From Micropterix aruncella (Eukaryota; Arthropoda; Insecta; Lepidoptera; Micropterigidae): 64,000 nt of DNA. Below the pieces are notes generated by a model. The model was not told where the DNA came from. It worked only from the letters and a program-made list of their open reading frames with translations, and ran no database searches. Shown piece by piece: positions 10,609-22,329 of this stretch. Positions within the stretch are counted from its first letter, which is position 1. Every line of letters begins with the position of its first letter. A program made the translations under genes and the position numbers. The DNA lies in contig OX155954.1 in NCBI GenBank assembly GCA_944548615.1, positions 7,188,924-7,252,923 on the forward strand, given 5' to 3'.

Positions 10609-11057
10609 ACAGTAGATTTACTCTCGAGCTACAGGTGCGAGGGATGTGAGCAGAGGGGTACGTCTCGACGAACGCATTTGGTTAGCGTTACGCGCAGGTA
10701 AAGACTGTCGACCTTTTCGACCGTTTGGGGCCGAGTAGCTGACATCTGACGGCCATATCCACCATTACCACTCGTGACGTATTCGCTTCGATTTCAATTT
10801 TGTTCTACGAGAACCTACTGTCTGATATAATGTGCCTCGGAAGATGAGACGAAGGCAGCTATCATGTCCTGGATTTGAGAAAAGTCGAAAGTTGTTACAC
10901 TTTAGGTAAAATGTGTTAGTCCTGTAGGTGAGTATATTGAAAAATAAGCATATGATTTTGAAACTTAGGAATTGTACTTTAACGTGCTGTTTCCCGATCT
11001 TGCTATTTGTTTTTGTTTTACAAACATGTGTCCATTACTTTTCAGCCTACTCTAGTG

Positions 11058-11495
11058 TAATATTAAGGCTCGTCCGCAATTAATAGCGACGACTACACTC
11101 AAAAACAATTATTTTGCAACAAAAGTAAAATATAACTGACGACATTAACCCCCCCTCCCCCCCCCGGCTCCTACCCTATTCCCCTAGTACTCTGTCAGAT
11201 AAATTTGCCCCTAAAATAATTAATTATAAATCTATTCAGACAATGGACTCTCCTATTGGTTGGTTCGGGATATCACTTCGCAAGCGCTCCATTGGTTCGC
11301 GATTCAATTAAAATATTAAGAGCATCCGGAGAAGACAAGAAAATTAATTAAGAGTGGCTGACCTTTCGCCGATATCTTGCTGTTTCGCGTAGGAATAGGG
11401 TTGCCAGCGATTGGACAGTATTGTTTTGATGTGAAAACGTCTAATCAGATCAAATCATCCCAGATTGGAATCGCTGATACCTACAAGAGTAATAA
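11058..11495. other. no gene seen
   Basis: Spacer with a C-rich run near 11148-11167 and repeated ATTGGTTCG phrases near 11255-11300. Nothing further recognised. Confidence 0.45.
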
Positions 11496-11660
11496 TGGGC
11501 TTGATTGCGTTTCTTCATGAACTAAAATCGGTAATTAGTTCATGTGATGAGAGAGGGCAATACGCTAGAGCGGACTGTGAAATGATCGGTTGTCACTTTT
11601 TTCGCATTAAAACTACCCGCCAAAGCATGTGAATCCAAACCCGCACGAAATGTATTCTTA
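11496..11660 (-). mobile_element. foldback MITE, half copy
   Basis: TGGGCTTGATTGCGTTTCTT through ACTTTTTTCGCATTAAAACT to the CCGCACGAAATGT phrase matches, inverted, the right arm of the full element at 20800-21100. The other arm is absent. A third copy is at 48598-48937. Confidence 0.75.
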
Positions 11661-12454
11661 CAAGTTACAAATTTGTTACAAGCCCTGATACATCAACTAC
11701 GCACATATTGGTATTGAATATCAGATATTGAAATCCTTACTCAATATCTTGTAAGTTTACGAATAAATGAGGTAAAGGCTACATGAAAGTGAGCTTCTAG
11801 ATTATCCAACCAACATTATACAATCAAACGCTATGACATGAGAACTTGGCATTGCCCAGGTGCGGAACAGCATAACTAACTATACACCGTCAACTGCTAA
11901 GCAAACAGAGGAAGGATCTTAGCTCGAATTCTCGGCGTATCCCGCGAACTAAACGCCACAGCAGCTCAAACTGCGAAACTTTGACGTCACAGTCGAGAGA
12001 TAGAGTGAGAGAGAGGTGGGGGGTGGGGGGGAAGACAGAATAAGACATCAGGGAGAAATAGAGCAGCAGCTGGAAAAGAGATGCGTCAAATGCATTCCGG
12101 ATGTCGAAAATTGATAAACTTTGTTTACTTCTCTCAGTTGGTATTAAAGTTCGGCATATTTACATTTTTAACTATGGAAGATTCACGCCCAATATCGCGG
12201 AAAGGGTGCTGTAACTATATACATTGTATCGTATTACAAAAATATGGCATAATATACTTTAAATTACAAAGAATGATTCAACTTAAATGTTGTTTATGGA
12301 TGAATATTATAGCCGTTTAGCCTGGAAACCTACTTCTCTATCCGGAAAAAAGCCACTCCATCCTACAAAATTATACTGATCACTCCGGGTTTTTATTAAA
12401 ATAATATACCGAGATATTTACTAGATATCGAAATCTAATTTCGGTAGTTAACCG
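11661..12454. other. no gene seen; GA-rich patch
   Basis: AT-rich spacer with a purine-rich (GA)n/GGGGTGGGG patch at 11995-12035. The frame at 12081-12320 has no recognisable domain. Confidence 0.45.
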
Positions 12455-12703
12455 GTCGAATGCCAGCCTTCGCGCGCCAAAAACTGCGCCCCAAATTTTT
12501 GTTCGATTTTGTAAATAAATACTAACAATATCGTTCTTCATATATTCCCTCTTGTTACCTAGTAATTAATATTGTTTGTCATGTATATTATACATTTATA
12601 TGATATATAAGGGGGCCGGCTGAAACGGTTACGCACGGATCTGTCAAACGACGCAAAATGCCTATAGGCACTGTTGGCATCGGACGAATTAATAAACGTC
12701 TTA
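12455..12703 (-). mobile_element. TTAA-flanked MITE (piggyBac-like ends)
   Basis: Left end TTAACCGGTCGAATGCCAG at about 12455; right end, read on the minus strand, TTAATTCGTCCGATGCCAAC from about 12703, so imperfect inverted ends both start at TTAA. The interior contains the CCTATAGGCA palindrome and GTCAAACGACGCAAA shared with 9977-10080. An extra ATATGATATATAAG-type insert (12573-12625) separates blocks that are contiguous in the other copy. Confidence 0.55.
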
Positions 12704-12734
12704 GCTGTTATTTTATCAGCTAATGGGCCCTTTA

Positions 12735-13010
12735 AAATAGGGAGAAAATGGGCCCTGTTGCAGTTGGCCACTAAGACCCATATGTTCATGGTCGGTCAAA
12801 CCCATGGGTCAACACCCATCCGGCGGCCTCCATCTAGAAGTGCGAGCCCGGGTAGGACTCGCCTGCGGGCCAGTCTCCCCTGGGAGTCAACCTTCGGGCG
12901 CTCCTAGACGGTTTGCGCACCGTGCGGCGTCAGCCAATCGATTGTGCATTCTGACCGACAGCCGGGGGAATCTGGAAACAGTACTGTCCTATAGAGCGGG
13001 GATTTGTTCA
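12735..13010 (+). mobile_element. SINE-like family, 3'-truncated copy
   Basis: GTTGGCCACTAAGACCCAT, GGTCGGTCAAACCCATGGGT and the later AGTCTCCCCTGGGAGTCAA closely match 3030-3270. The copy stops near CTATAGAGCGGGG. Frames across it are not genes. Confidence 0.7.
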
Positions 13011-13683
13011 GTTTTATCCATTTTGGGAAAATAACAACTCAAAAATTTTTTAAATGACGAGATGCAAGAAAAAATTTTATTTTAACTTTTTTCTAAATTC
13101 AATTATAAAATGAGCCAGTTTTTAGAAATCCCTACTCTTGGTATAGTCAAGTTGATTATACATGATTATATATGATATAATTCATTTTGTGGTATAATTC
13201 ATTTTTGTACATTTTGACTATTTTTAATAATTGCAAAAACTATTCATAATGAATTTTTTAATAAAAATATACAATATTGTGAAAATAATTTGTGCTGCTA
13301 AAATACCTATGTAGGTATACAGGTATATGAAAAATATAAATAAAAAAATATATAAACGTATAATCAGTTATAACATGGTCAAATTAGGAATCTTACAACA
13401 TTAATAACGGCACAATAGAAGTAGTGAATACAATTTTTATATTATAATCAATCTTCGATTTAAAAAAAATATTGGGCTTAGTAATGTAAATAGCAAAAAA
13501 TATATATTTTGATAGAAATGATCATGAAGGATTAGAAAATTGAATACGACAGAATTCAATTTTCTAATCCTTTATGATCTAATCCATCCAATCCAATCTA
13601 TGTAACTGTTGTTCGACAAAACAACAGTTACAACAGTGATCGATAGTAACCTCTTCTTGAAAATCTGGTAGAATTTAAAGTAG
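13011..13683. other. AT-rich spacer with two hairpins
   Basis: No gene. Two strong inverted repeats lie close together: arms 13521-13545/13553-13577 (24 of 25 pairs, GAAGGATTAGAAAATTGAAT arm) and arms 13601-13613/13620-13632 (TGTAACTGTTGTT, perfect). Confidence 0.6.
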
Positions 13684-14893
13684 CGTAGTATACTTATTCC
13701 GAATAGAGGTAGATCTACGACAACTAATCTTCTGCTCGCCAATGACTACATAACTGAAAACATGTCTAATAATAGGGACGTTGACGTAATTATGACTGAT
13801 CGTAAAGCATTCGATCGCATCAACCATGTTCTTCTTTTGGAAAAACTCCGGGATACACGGCGATTTGATATAGATGGTTCTCTTCTTACATTTCTAATAG
13901 GTCTCAAGCAGTAGTTCCTAACGGGTTTACCTCTAGCTGGTCTACTATTCCTTCAGGAGTCCCTCAGAGCTCCATATTAGGCCCTCTATTATTCATTTTA
14001 TTTATCCAGGATATAGACGCATGTTTTAAGAATTCTGTTTATCTTTTATTTGCTGATGACATGAAGATTCAGATTAAAGCAATAACTACTCCTGGTGATG
14101 TCTCCCTCCTGCAGGAGGACTTGTTACGCTTGAATAGCTATTGCACTGCCAAAAAATTACACCTCAATGTTGCCAAATGCTCTACCATTACTTTTAGTGC
14201 TCTACCTCTACCATTAGTTTTACCATTCTTATTTTCTCAATAACTCTGCTTTGAGTAGGGTAACTAAGATTAAGGATCTGGGTGTTACACTCGACTCTAA
14301 ACTGTTATTTGATGCCCACATCGACAGTATTATTGCGAAAGCGTTTAAAGCCCTAGGATTTATTATACGATCCAGCGATCACTTCAATAACATAAAAACC
14401 ATAAAAAAATCTCTATTCTGCTTACGTCCGCAGTCATCTTGAATATGCATCCCAGTTATGGAACCCTTGTTACGAGGTGTATGCATCGAGAATAGAGGCC
14501 ATCCAAAGAAAATTTCTGCACTCCATAGAATATAAATGTCGTATACGTGATCCAGACTACTATTCTTGTTGTATCCGCCATCATTTGCTGCCATTGGCTT
14601 TGCGAAGAAACATAGCTGACATCTCACTTTTACTACGAATTTTAAATGGCTCGATTGATTGTCCTGAACTACTATCTAAAATATCTCTCCGCACTCCTAG
14701 CCGGGCACTTAAAAATAGGGCACTCCTTCTTGTACCTGGCTTTAAAACCAAATATAGGCGTAATTCTTATTTTATAAGGGTATGCGAAACTTTCAACACC
14801 CTGAATGCTGACATTGATATTGACCCCTTTTTCACGAATATAGATACTATAAGGAAGCAGGTTGTAGGGCGATTTTGTGATGACCAGGCATAG
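13684..14893 (+). pseudogene. non-LTR reverse transcriptase, decayed
   Basis: Readable blocks in order: IPNRGRSTTTNLL then VDVIMTDRKAFDRINHVLLLEKL (catalytic block A, with the aspartate before the RKAFD segment), IPSGVPQ-like text leading to LGPLLFILFI, then LLFADDMKIQ at 14045-14070 (the catalytic F-A-D-D box), LNSYCTAKKLHLNVAKCS, and LGVTLDSKLLFDAHID (14275-14325). The last frame, 14477-14893, is the long C-terminal segment of jockey/CR1-like ORF2 proteins. At least three frame breaks separate these blocks. A live enzyme would copy its own RNA at a nicked chromosomal site. Confidence 0.85.
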
Positions 14894-15130
14894 CATTTTC
14901 TTCTTTTATTACAGTCTTGTTTATATCAACATGTTTTCTACTGTACAATTCAGTATCTTCTTGTTTAATATCTTCTTTATGCTAAATATCAGTTCTAAAT
15001 TCACGTTATTATTATTGTCATTATCAGTGGTAACTTGTAAATGGCTCTAAGCTTCCTATTTTTGTTCACTACAAAATTATTGGCTGTAAGTTAACCTTAA
15101 GAAAATAAAATAAAATAAAATAAAATAAAT
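13684..15130 (+). mobile_element. 5'-truncated LINE (jockey/CR1-type) with repeat tail
   Basis: A reverse-transcriptase pseudogene (13684-14893) is followed by about 210 bp of AT-rich 3' sequence and a short (AAAATA/TAAAA)n tail near 15100-15130. A 3' microsatellite-like tail and 5' truncation are typical of target-primed insertion. The endonuclease domain and ORF1 are absent. Confidence 0.75.
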
Positions 15131-15278
15131 ACATCTGTTCCTCCTCTCTCTATCCCCATCCTATCTCTACTTCAGCTGCAGTGCGCAGTCTTCGCAATGC
15201 TCCTATCCATCACGTTAAAAACACGGCGCCCAATTCGTCATGCCGTAGTGTTTGCGCAATATTTCTTAACATGCTCTA

Positions 15279-16712
15279 CTCTCGTACACGGGCGTAGCTA
15301 TAGCTTTCACAGGGGGGGGGGGTCCGCGGGTACGAAAATGTACAAAGATAAACTAGTTATTGGCCAGACTTCACGCCGAAAAAAGCAAAATTCTAAACTC
15401 TAATCTCAGTTATTTAAAAATTACATAAACATTAAAATACACGCAAGTTAATCGCAGACAAATGATAGTTACTTTAAGTACCTACCTTTAAATCAAATAA
15501 GTAAATAATGTCGGTAGAGCATTTATTTATGACATTATATTCTAGGTACTTATTATTATAAACAAGAACGTTTGTGAGGATGTATGGATGCGCTTTCACG
15601 CAAAACTTTAAAAACTTTAAAGTACTTATAACATTTAGCCTTTTACGCCTTATGGCCAACATATTTATAATTTCGTTAGGATCCAGCTGGACCGCTATAT
15701 CACGATGAACACTCATCAATGCAAACCCAGTCAGTCGTTCATCTCCCGTGCTATTTCTGAAGTAGTTTTTCAACCTCTTTAAGGTAGAAAAACACCTTTC
15801 TGGGGTTGCTGTGGACACTGGGAGTGTGGCCAAAATAGTGAGCAGCATTTTTATTCTAGGAAAGAACTGATTCTCGCACTGGTCAAGAGTTTCTAGTGCG
15901 GTGGATGGTTTTTCCGTCATAGATTTTCAATGATTCTGCCATATTTCATATTCAATTGGAAAAGTATTCGCTTTAGTCTGTACCAAAAATAATAGCACAA
16001 TTTTTTTAAGGCTTTCTTTTATCTTAGAGTCATCATTGGTCTTTTCAGGCAGAATCATTTGAATCCCTTCGATTGTCTCTTCCTGTGGCTTAAAGGGTGC
16101 ATCAGGTTCTGTAACCACATGTTCAATGAAAGGGTAAAATACATTTCTACGGTAATATATTTCGGCAGTTTCTCCTGGAGCATTGCTGCGCTGGGTATGC
16201 CTTCCAGTCGTTCTTGGAACAATTATGTCGCTGAACTCATCTGCTTTGCTTGCTCAAAAAGAATGGTGAACTTATTTTCGTTCCGAATATTAATAGTTTT
16301 TATTGTTTTCACATAACTACAAATGTTGGTCAAATCGACATTGACCTTCTGCATTGCTTTGTTTAGGTTTGATGTGTATGAAAATACTTTTCCTAGTATA
16401 ACTAACAACACGATAAACTGGCTGTTTTCCATGGCTGTTTGTATTTGGTATGCTTGAGTGGCAACATCTCTATTAGCAGAATCATCTTGAAGTGCCTCAA
16501 TTGTTGCGCGTATTACGGGAAGCATTTCTGCAAATATTTCAACAGCCACATGTTTTTCTGTCCATCGTGTCTCACAAAGAGAGATAAGCATTGAATGAGA
16601 TGATTTAACTTGATCTGCAATTTTCTTCATAAGGCCGTCCCGAAGTGGAGACATGCTAAGGGGGGGGTCCGGACCCCCTAAACCCCCCCTTATATACGCC
16701 CATGCTCTCGTA
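15279..16712 (-). mobile_element. hAT element with exact 8-bp target duplication
   Basis: Target duplication CTCTCGTA at 15279-15286 and 16705-16712. Element ends: CACGGGCGTA at 15287 and, on the minus strand, CATGGGCGTA from 16704 (9 of 10 matched). Inside each end is a G-run with a GGTCCG motif; at the right end it forms the palindrome GGGGGTCCGGACCCCC. An 8-bp duplication and short inverted tips are the hallmark of hAT transposons. The 1418-bp element holds a truncated transposase gene on the minus strand. Confidence 0.9.
15474..16654 (-). pseudogene. hAT transposase (ZMYM1-like), truncated and broken
   Basis: The gene reads right to left. 16654-16223 contains ISLCETRWTEKHVAVEIF, typical of the middle of hAT transposases related to ZMYM1-type zinc-finger proteins. 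After one frame shift near 16220 the text continues PRTTGR..QRSNAP and YYRRNVFYPFIEHV. One TGA near 15925 replaces the Trp codon expected after WQNH. The C-terminal dimerisation domain follows: LLTILATLPVSTATPERCFS, STLKRLKNYFRNSTGDERLT and LMSVHRDI. The N-terminal zinc finger and first catalytic residue are absent: the reading frame begins within 30 bp of the right terminal repeat. So a deletion fused the tip directly to mid-gene, leaving both tips usable but no active enzyme. Confidence 0.88.
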
Positions 16713-18375
16713 TATAATTTACGTATGTGCGTTCAAAGTACGAGGATATAATTCATTGAAGTTCAGGTAATCAACCAGTCAGAAAGTCAGAACTTCACGA
16801 CAACAAACATCAACCGTTTCGTGCAATTTAGAATCAGCAGCCGTTGACTATTTTTCAATAAGAATTCCTCGTGGCGACTCGAGCGGAATAATAATTCGAT
16901 TTTAGGGGTGAAAATGTCCACATTTTATACTGTTATTGCGGCGGCCAGAGGAAATGGGACACTTGCCATTCCTGACGACAGCCAGAGAGAGAGAGGGGGA
17001 GGGCTTTTCGGAAAATTGATGCCAAATGTGCCGGAAATATAAGAGCGTTCCAGATCAGGAATTGTTTTCGTTTTAATTAAATGGACGTCTGCAGTTTATG
17101 GTAATCGGAAAAGTGAGGCGGGATAGAATTGAATTTTATTTTATTCAGAGTAGAAAAGATAGAATTGCGTAACTCTTTTATAAATTACTAGCTGTACTCG
17201 ACACACGCATTGCAGTGTCTGTGTGGATATGTTTCGAAAACAGCATGTTTTTACCTGTAACAAGTATGACATCTCTATAGTAGGTACATAAAAAGACGCG
17301 CATATTCCAATGCAAAGTTGAGTCAAAAATTCAAGTCAATCAACGGACCACTTTTCGAGTTTTACTAGCATGTTGAATTGTTATAATATATAAAATATTT
17401 GATAGTTTTATATTTATAAATAAATAATTGAAGTCGTTGATGATCGGACTTTAAAACAGCTCCATTAAACTACATTTATGAGAATTCTTTCGGAGAGTAT
17501 GTGTGGAAAAATAAGTTATGCATGTGTGACAAATATAATAATATTATTTGTTCAGGTTGGTATTTATATGATTTTTTTACTGTCAGTAATACTCAAGCTT
17601 CATCTATAAAACTGAGACACATTGTGGCAAATATGATACCTAAATCAAAAGGTTAATATTAAATAGTATTTTATTTAAGATGTATAAGATATATAATATT
17701 TATATATGTCTTTTGATTGATGTTAAAATCAATGTATATTTATAGTGGTTTTTAAGCAAAAATATTTAGTAACGTGGGATAATATTTATTAATAATTATA
17801 TGAAATAGATTAAATAAGCATATAAAATAGAATTGAAATATATTTATTGTCCGATTATGAAAAAATCATTCATCGACGATGGAAATCATTGACCCAAAAT
17901 AGCATCAGCTCCTCACATATTTCGAAGCTAAAATGTGTAGCTTGATTTCGGCTCCATTTTGCCTTGAATGGCATGACTTAACTTTCGATATATTAAACTT
18001 TTAGATTTTTATTAAACATTTTAACGGTTAGCAACATTTATAATTTTGCGACTACTATTAATTCACACGTGTAACCTATATTATATTTGATAGAAAATAT
18101 TATATTTGATAGAAAATCTAATAAAGATCACGATAGTATTTATAATTTCTAAATAGGGTTCCGTATTTTTCCGTAAGACAAGTACAAGTTAGAAATGTCG
18201 AGGTTTTTCACTTTTTCGACTTTCTCATATTTATTCATAATTATTTAATTGTTTTACAAACTGAGATTTCAATTTTCTATATACGAAATTTCAATACGAT
18301 CACTGCACAGTTATTTTTTTTATGATTGCCATAGTAGTTCCATAGTTATAGTACCTTTTGTCTGCCATGAATCTA
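16713..18375. other. no gene seen
   Basis: AT-rich DNA. A purine-rich patch (GAGAGAGAGGGGGAGGG) lies at 16984-17003. No transposon text or exon was recognised. Confidence 0.5.
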
Positions 18376-18379
18376 TTCC

Positions 18380-18680
18380 GCTACTCGAAGGGTTAAATAA
18401 AGTTTGTGTTGAGGTCATATTAGCGTTAGCATTAAAAAAAAGCGAGTTAAGAAAAAAATTTATAAAATATTTGCTAAAAGATAAAGGTAGAGATACGCAT
18501 TTGAATTTGTTAAATCATATACACCAAGTAACGGACGACAATGAAAATTATTTTCGCATGTTTAGCTAACGCTTGCTTTGAAAATGTACTTCAATTGATT
18601 ACGCCATACTTGACTAAACAAGATACAGTCAAGAGAAAACCAATGTATATGAGAGAAAAGAATGGCTATGATGTTACATA
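18380..18680 (+). pseudogene. PIF/Harbinger-like transposase N-terminal fragment, copy 1
   Basis: The frame gives a Lys/Arg-rich start (ALKKSELRKKFIKYLLK), then HLNLLNHIHQVTDDNENYFR, then, after a one-base shift near 18560, NACFENVLQLITPYLTKQDT and a REK segment. This follows the pattern of the N-terminal part of PIF/Harbinger transposases: W/K-rich start, LL.EL, D...Y..+RM....F..LL..+.P.I.K.DT..R. The DDE catalytic part is absent. A diverged second copy follows directly at 18790. Assignment rests on pattern only. Confidence 0.5.
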
Positions 18681-18789
18681 TTTTTGCTCGTTTGTACATT
18701 ATACTCGTACATATGTATATCTTTAACGTTTGATACGAATCGCGTCAGTACGGAGATACGTTTCATTCACCGTAGATGTGGACGTGTGC

Positions 18790-19105
18790 CAGCGATGAGT
18801 AACAATTTTAAAAAAGCTTCCGTTGCTATCATATTAGTATTACTAAAAAAAGCGAGCGAGGAGAAAAATGTGCAAAATATTGGCTTTAAGGTAAAGATAA
18901 ATATACGCATTTGAATTTGTTAAATGAGATTCGAATATACCAAGAAATGGATGGCTAGCAAAATGACATTCGCATGTCTGACGCTTGCTTTAAAAATGTA
19001 CTCCAATTTATTAAGACATGCTGAAATAAAATAGATACAGTCATGAGAAAAGCAATGTCTGTTAGAGAACAGCCTGCTCTGATATTACATATTTTTAACA
19101 TATTT
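18790..19105 (+). pseudogene. PIF/Harbinger-like fragment, copy 2
   Basis: Parallels 18380-18680: VLLKKASEEKN, then NLLNEIRIYQEMDG-type text and SDACFKNVLQFI-type text across several frames, then a diverged DTVMRKAMSVRE-like stretch. More broken than copy 1. The pair is a tandem duplication of about 300 bp spaced about 410 bp apart, or two independent insertions. Confidence 0.45.
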
Positions 19106-20799
19106 CAATATTTTTGATCGTTGGTTTGAGGTGCAGAGGAAACCGTCTCGTTTAGCGCATCCTCCCCCATCGCTGCCAGAATGAATACTGACACGATAAA
19201 TATCAACACGAGACTAGTCTTTCGATATACTAGTATACCCTCGGTACTTGATACAGATCTTGGATTTCTGGATTTCTAGAAATCCTGTGATCCTTATCAC
19301 GATCTGTGATACGCTATACTACACGCTCGATAAATATCATGATGATGGATCACGATTCAAATATCGCGATAAATATCGTACGTGTGGTATTCGCCCTATG
19401 ACGACATTTCCTATTTCGGTTCTAAAATCGAACCTCAGATGTCTCGTTAAATATTTTAGCACTGAAAATACTGCACGTGACAATTCGTTCAATTTCCTAT
19501 GATCTGAGTCCAAATGAATGTTTCTTCAAATATCATTGCTGTGTAATTGTTTTCAATCTATTTTCTCCTTGTACGATCGCTTCCACTGCATACGAATTCC
19601 TTTAATTTCAAGTTAAATATGAAATTAAATTTTGGTGTGGGGCAGGGTAAGGGGAGGAAAGAGAGGTAGGGATGGTGGGGGGAGTTTGCCCTGATGGGTG
19701 GGTGCAGCCACCATGTTTATTGAGCGCAAAAAGACAACCGGAAGAAAGAGAACAGAAGCGACCGAATAGAAAACTCTATTATTACTTATGCATACATTTC
19801 GTTTTAGGAACGTGCGAAAGTGTGTAAATGTATGATTATCACGCAATCACAAATCGTATGTGACTGCCTGATGATCATACAGAATCTCGTCGCCGTTCGC
19901 CAAGTCTTTCTCGAGTTATCGTGCGCGCAGATGGACAGACACACGTACAAGTTTTTATGTGAACCATCTGAGGTAATGAGCCTCGCAACACTCGTTTCGC
20001 ACCTCCGTATCGGCCCGACTGGACCTTACTCTACTCATTTGTACCCTACTCGGTCCACACTGACTTAGTGAACGTACGGTTAAAAATGTGATTTTAAAGA
20101 CGTCCGTCTGTACGACAACCCCATTTTCTTCGTAGGCACGGAACCCCAAATATAATCAGATTCTCCTATTAACGAATAAAACGTATTGGTGTATTTTTTG
20201 AAATGGAACAACGCGTTCATGAGATATAGTGCGCATAAACACACTTACATACAGTAGGTGATCATTGAATAATAGCAACAGTTCAACTTCAGTACTAATT
20301 GGCAGAGTTCAATGTTTCCAAACATTCGAATTGTAATATTTGCAGGAATCGATGTTTTTTATTTTAATAAATACATAAAATAAAATACTTTTTTAATCAA
20401 TTTACATACCTACCATAACTAACTATAATTAGCGTAAGTTATTTCATTATACAAGTGAAATTTAATTCCAAACTATAATATTATTGATTTGAGAGACGAC
20501 TATTTTATATATCAACATTACCAAATAAAAAACAGATTAATATTTCAACTAAAAACATAATATTGTATAGCACCATTTGGCATACCTAACTCTCGCGATT
20601 CTAGGCAGTTATTGAATGTTAAACTTTGAGAAAATTTACTCATTATATTTAATTATTAAAGAAATAAAATAGATACCTGTAAACATGGCATTTTGAATGT
20701 TTAGAACCATCTAAGACGCCAAAATTTTAAAAATTATTTTTTTAATTTAGGCAATTCAACAAATTTAAAATTTGGAATTTAAGACATCAAATAAAATAT
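19106..20799. other. no gene seen
   Basis: Includes short inverted repeats in the TGATATTTATCG-type sequence at 19190-19385 and a G/A-rich patch near 19640-19690. Frames at 19820-20068 and 19955-20149 are not recognisable. Confidence 0.45.
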
Positions 20800-21100
20800 T
20801 GGGCCCGAATGCGTTTCTTTGTGAACTAAAACTAAGATTAGTCCAAACGAACGAGACAGAGCAATATGTTAGAGCGGGATATGAAACGAACGATCGACGA
20901 TAAATACTACCTGCCGAACTTATACTCGTCCGAATAAATTCGAACATATTTCGTGCGGTGTAAGATTTGACCTTGGCGGGCAGTTTTAATGCGAAAAAGT
21001 GATAACCGGTCATCTCACACTCCGCTCTAGCGTATTGCTCTGTCACGTTCACACGGACTAATTTACGATTTTAGTTCACGAAGAAACGCAATCGAGCCCA
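20800..21100. mobile_element. foldback MITE, full copy
   Basis: Long imperfect inverted arms of about 120 bp. The left arm begins TGGGCCCGAATGCGTTTCTT, and the right arm read on the minus strand begins TGGGCTCGATTGCGTTTCTT. Shared inner phrases include GACAGAGCAATA, TAGAGCGG and CTGCC. The 301-bp length and self-complementarity fit a MITE. The superfamily is not certain because the target duplication is unclear. Confidence 0.8.
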
Positions 21101-21344
21101 TTATGTAACTAAATTACTTAATCCTCAGTAAGGAATTAAACCCAATTAATAAATGGTTTTTACTGCCGATGTCGCCCAACTAAGCATAGCTTGTGCCTGG
21201 GCGGACATTCTATAAAGTAACATTTCTTTATGTGTGAATACGTTAAAAAAATATAAATGGCTTCTTGCAAATTTATCTAATACATAGTTTAAAATGAATA
21301 AAAAGAAGACCCCTCAAATGTAAGGCGTCCAATAATGGATGCCA
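21101..21344. other. spacer, no gene seen
   Basis: No recognisable feature. Confidence 0.4.
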
Positions 21345-21505
21345 TTATAAAATGTATAAATGTATATAAATTTATATAAATGTAAATATAAATGTAAATG
21401 TGTGCCGCTTTATAGTAATCCGCTCTATAGTAATGCTATAGCTCTATAGTAAACCCCGCTCTATGTAAATGTAAATGTAAATGTAAATATAAATTTATAT
21501 ACATT
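21345..21505 (+). repeat. ATGTAA microsatellite with TATAGTAA phrases
   Basis: Irregular (AAATGT/AAATAT)n array interrupted by a block with four TATAG(T) phrases (21408-21462). Confidence 0.75.
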
Positions 21506-22329
21506 TTGCCGTAGGCAAACCCGAGCTAATCGCCAGTCATTTGTGGGCTAATCGCCAGTCATTTTCAACATTTTTTTTTTTATTTATTGAAAATGAAAGC
21601 AGTTCAATATATACTTTTAAAATAATTACGACGTCAAAAAAACATTTACGGTAAATTATAAAAATTAGGAATGGGTGAAGTGATCACTGTACTCAATAAG
21701 TACTGAAATTGCACGGTGGTCCTAATTAATTTGACGCCCACAGTACGAAATGAAATGTTTCTTCCCATCTGTAATTATAATCCTATCTATCAATTGACAT
21801 CGTCTTCCCTGACCTCCCTGACGTCTGCTGTGAGATTGGCTCACTCATACAAAGGAACTCTTTGCACGTTAAATATTACATTTTTTACAACCAAAGCTCA
21901 GAGCAAATAAAGCCGGTACACATCTGTCGAGCACATAAACAATTTTATGGGTTTCGCCTCTCTTGTCTAGAGGGCGTCGTCATTATTTTTATTGGATGCT
22001 ATTTTGTTAGGTTTCAGATTTTCTGTTTCGTAAATATTCTATCTACGGAGAATTTTTCATGAATGTGTACAGCAAGTGAATACTGAAGTATTTAATGATC
22101 ATGAAAACCATTTTAATAAAGCGAGGGTGGGCCGTGTCGGGGCGGCCGGTTGTTTATTGAAAGTGAAAAGCCTATGGCATAGAGTCGCTAAAATAACTTT
22201 TAGCACGCACGCCATACACTATTTTTCTACGTTCTGTAATAAAATTGAAATGCAGAGGAACACCACTTCGAAGCGTTGGTCCTGTGTCGCGTTTATTCGT
22301 CTGAATTCTAAGTCCATCGTCTCGGAGAC
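21506..22329. other. no gene seen
   Basis: AT-rich; a 22-bp phrase containing GCTAATCGCCAGTCATTT is repeated in tandem at 21523-21565. No coding domain recognised. Confidence 0.4.

Larger units (their letters stand above)
9857..11057 (+). mobile_element. mariner-like element with terminal inverted repeats
   Basis: Left end: TA at 9857 then a repeat containing GTAGGCTGAAAAGTAATG. Right end: the reverse complement, CATTACTTTTCAGCCTAC, at 11033-11050, followed by TA. The similarity extends about 40 bp (ACACATG.TTGTAAAACA) with a 2-bp indel at the tip. Length about 1.2 kb fits mariner. The interior carries transposase remnants and a later insertion at 9977-10080. TA at both ends fits the target preference of the superfamily. 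Confidence 0.75.
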
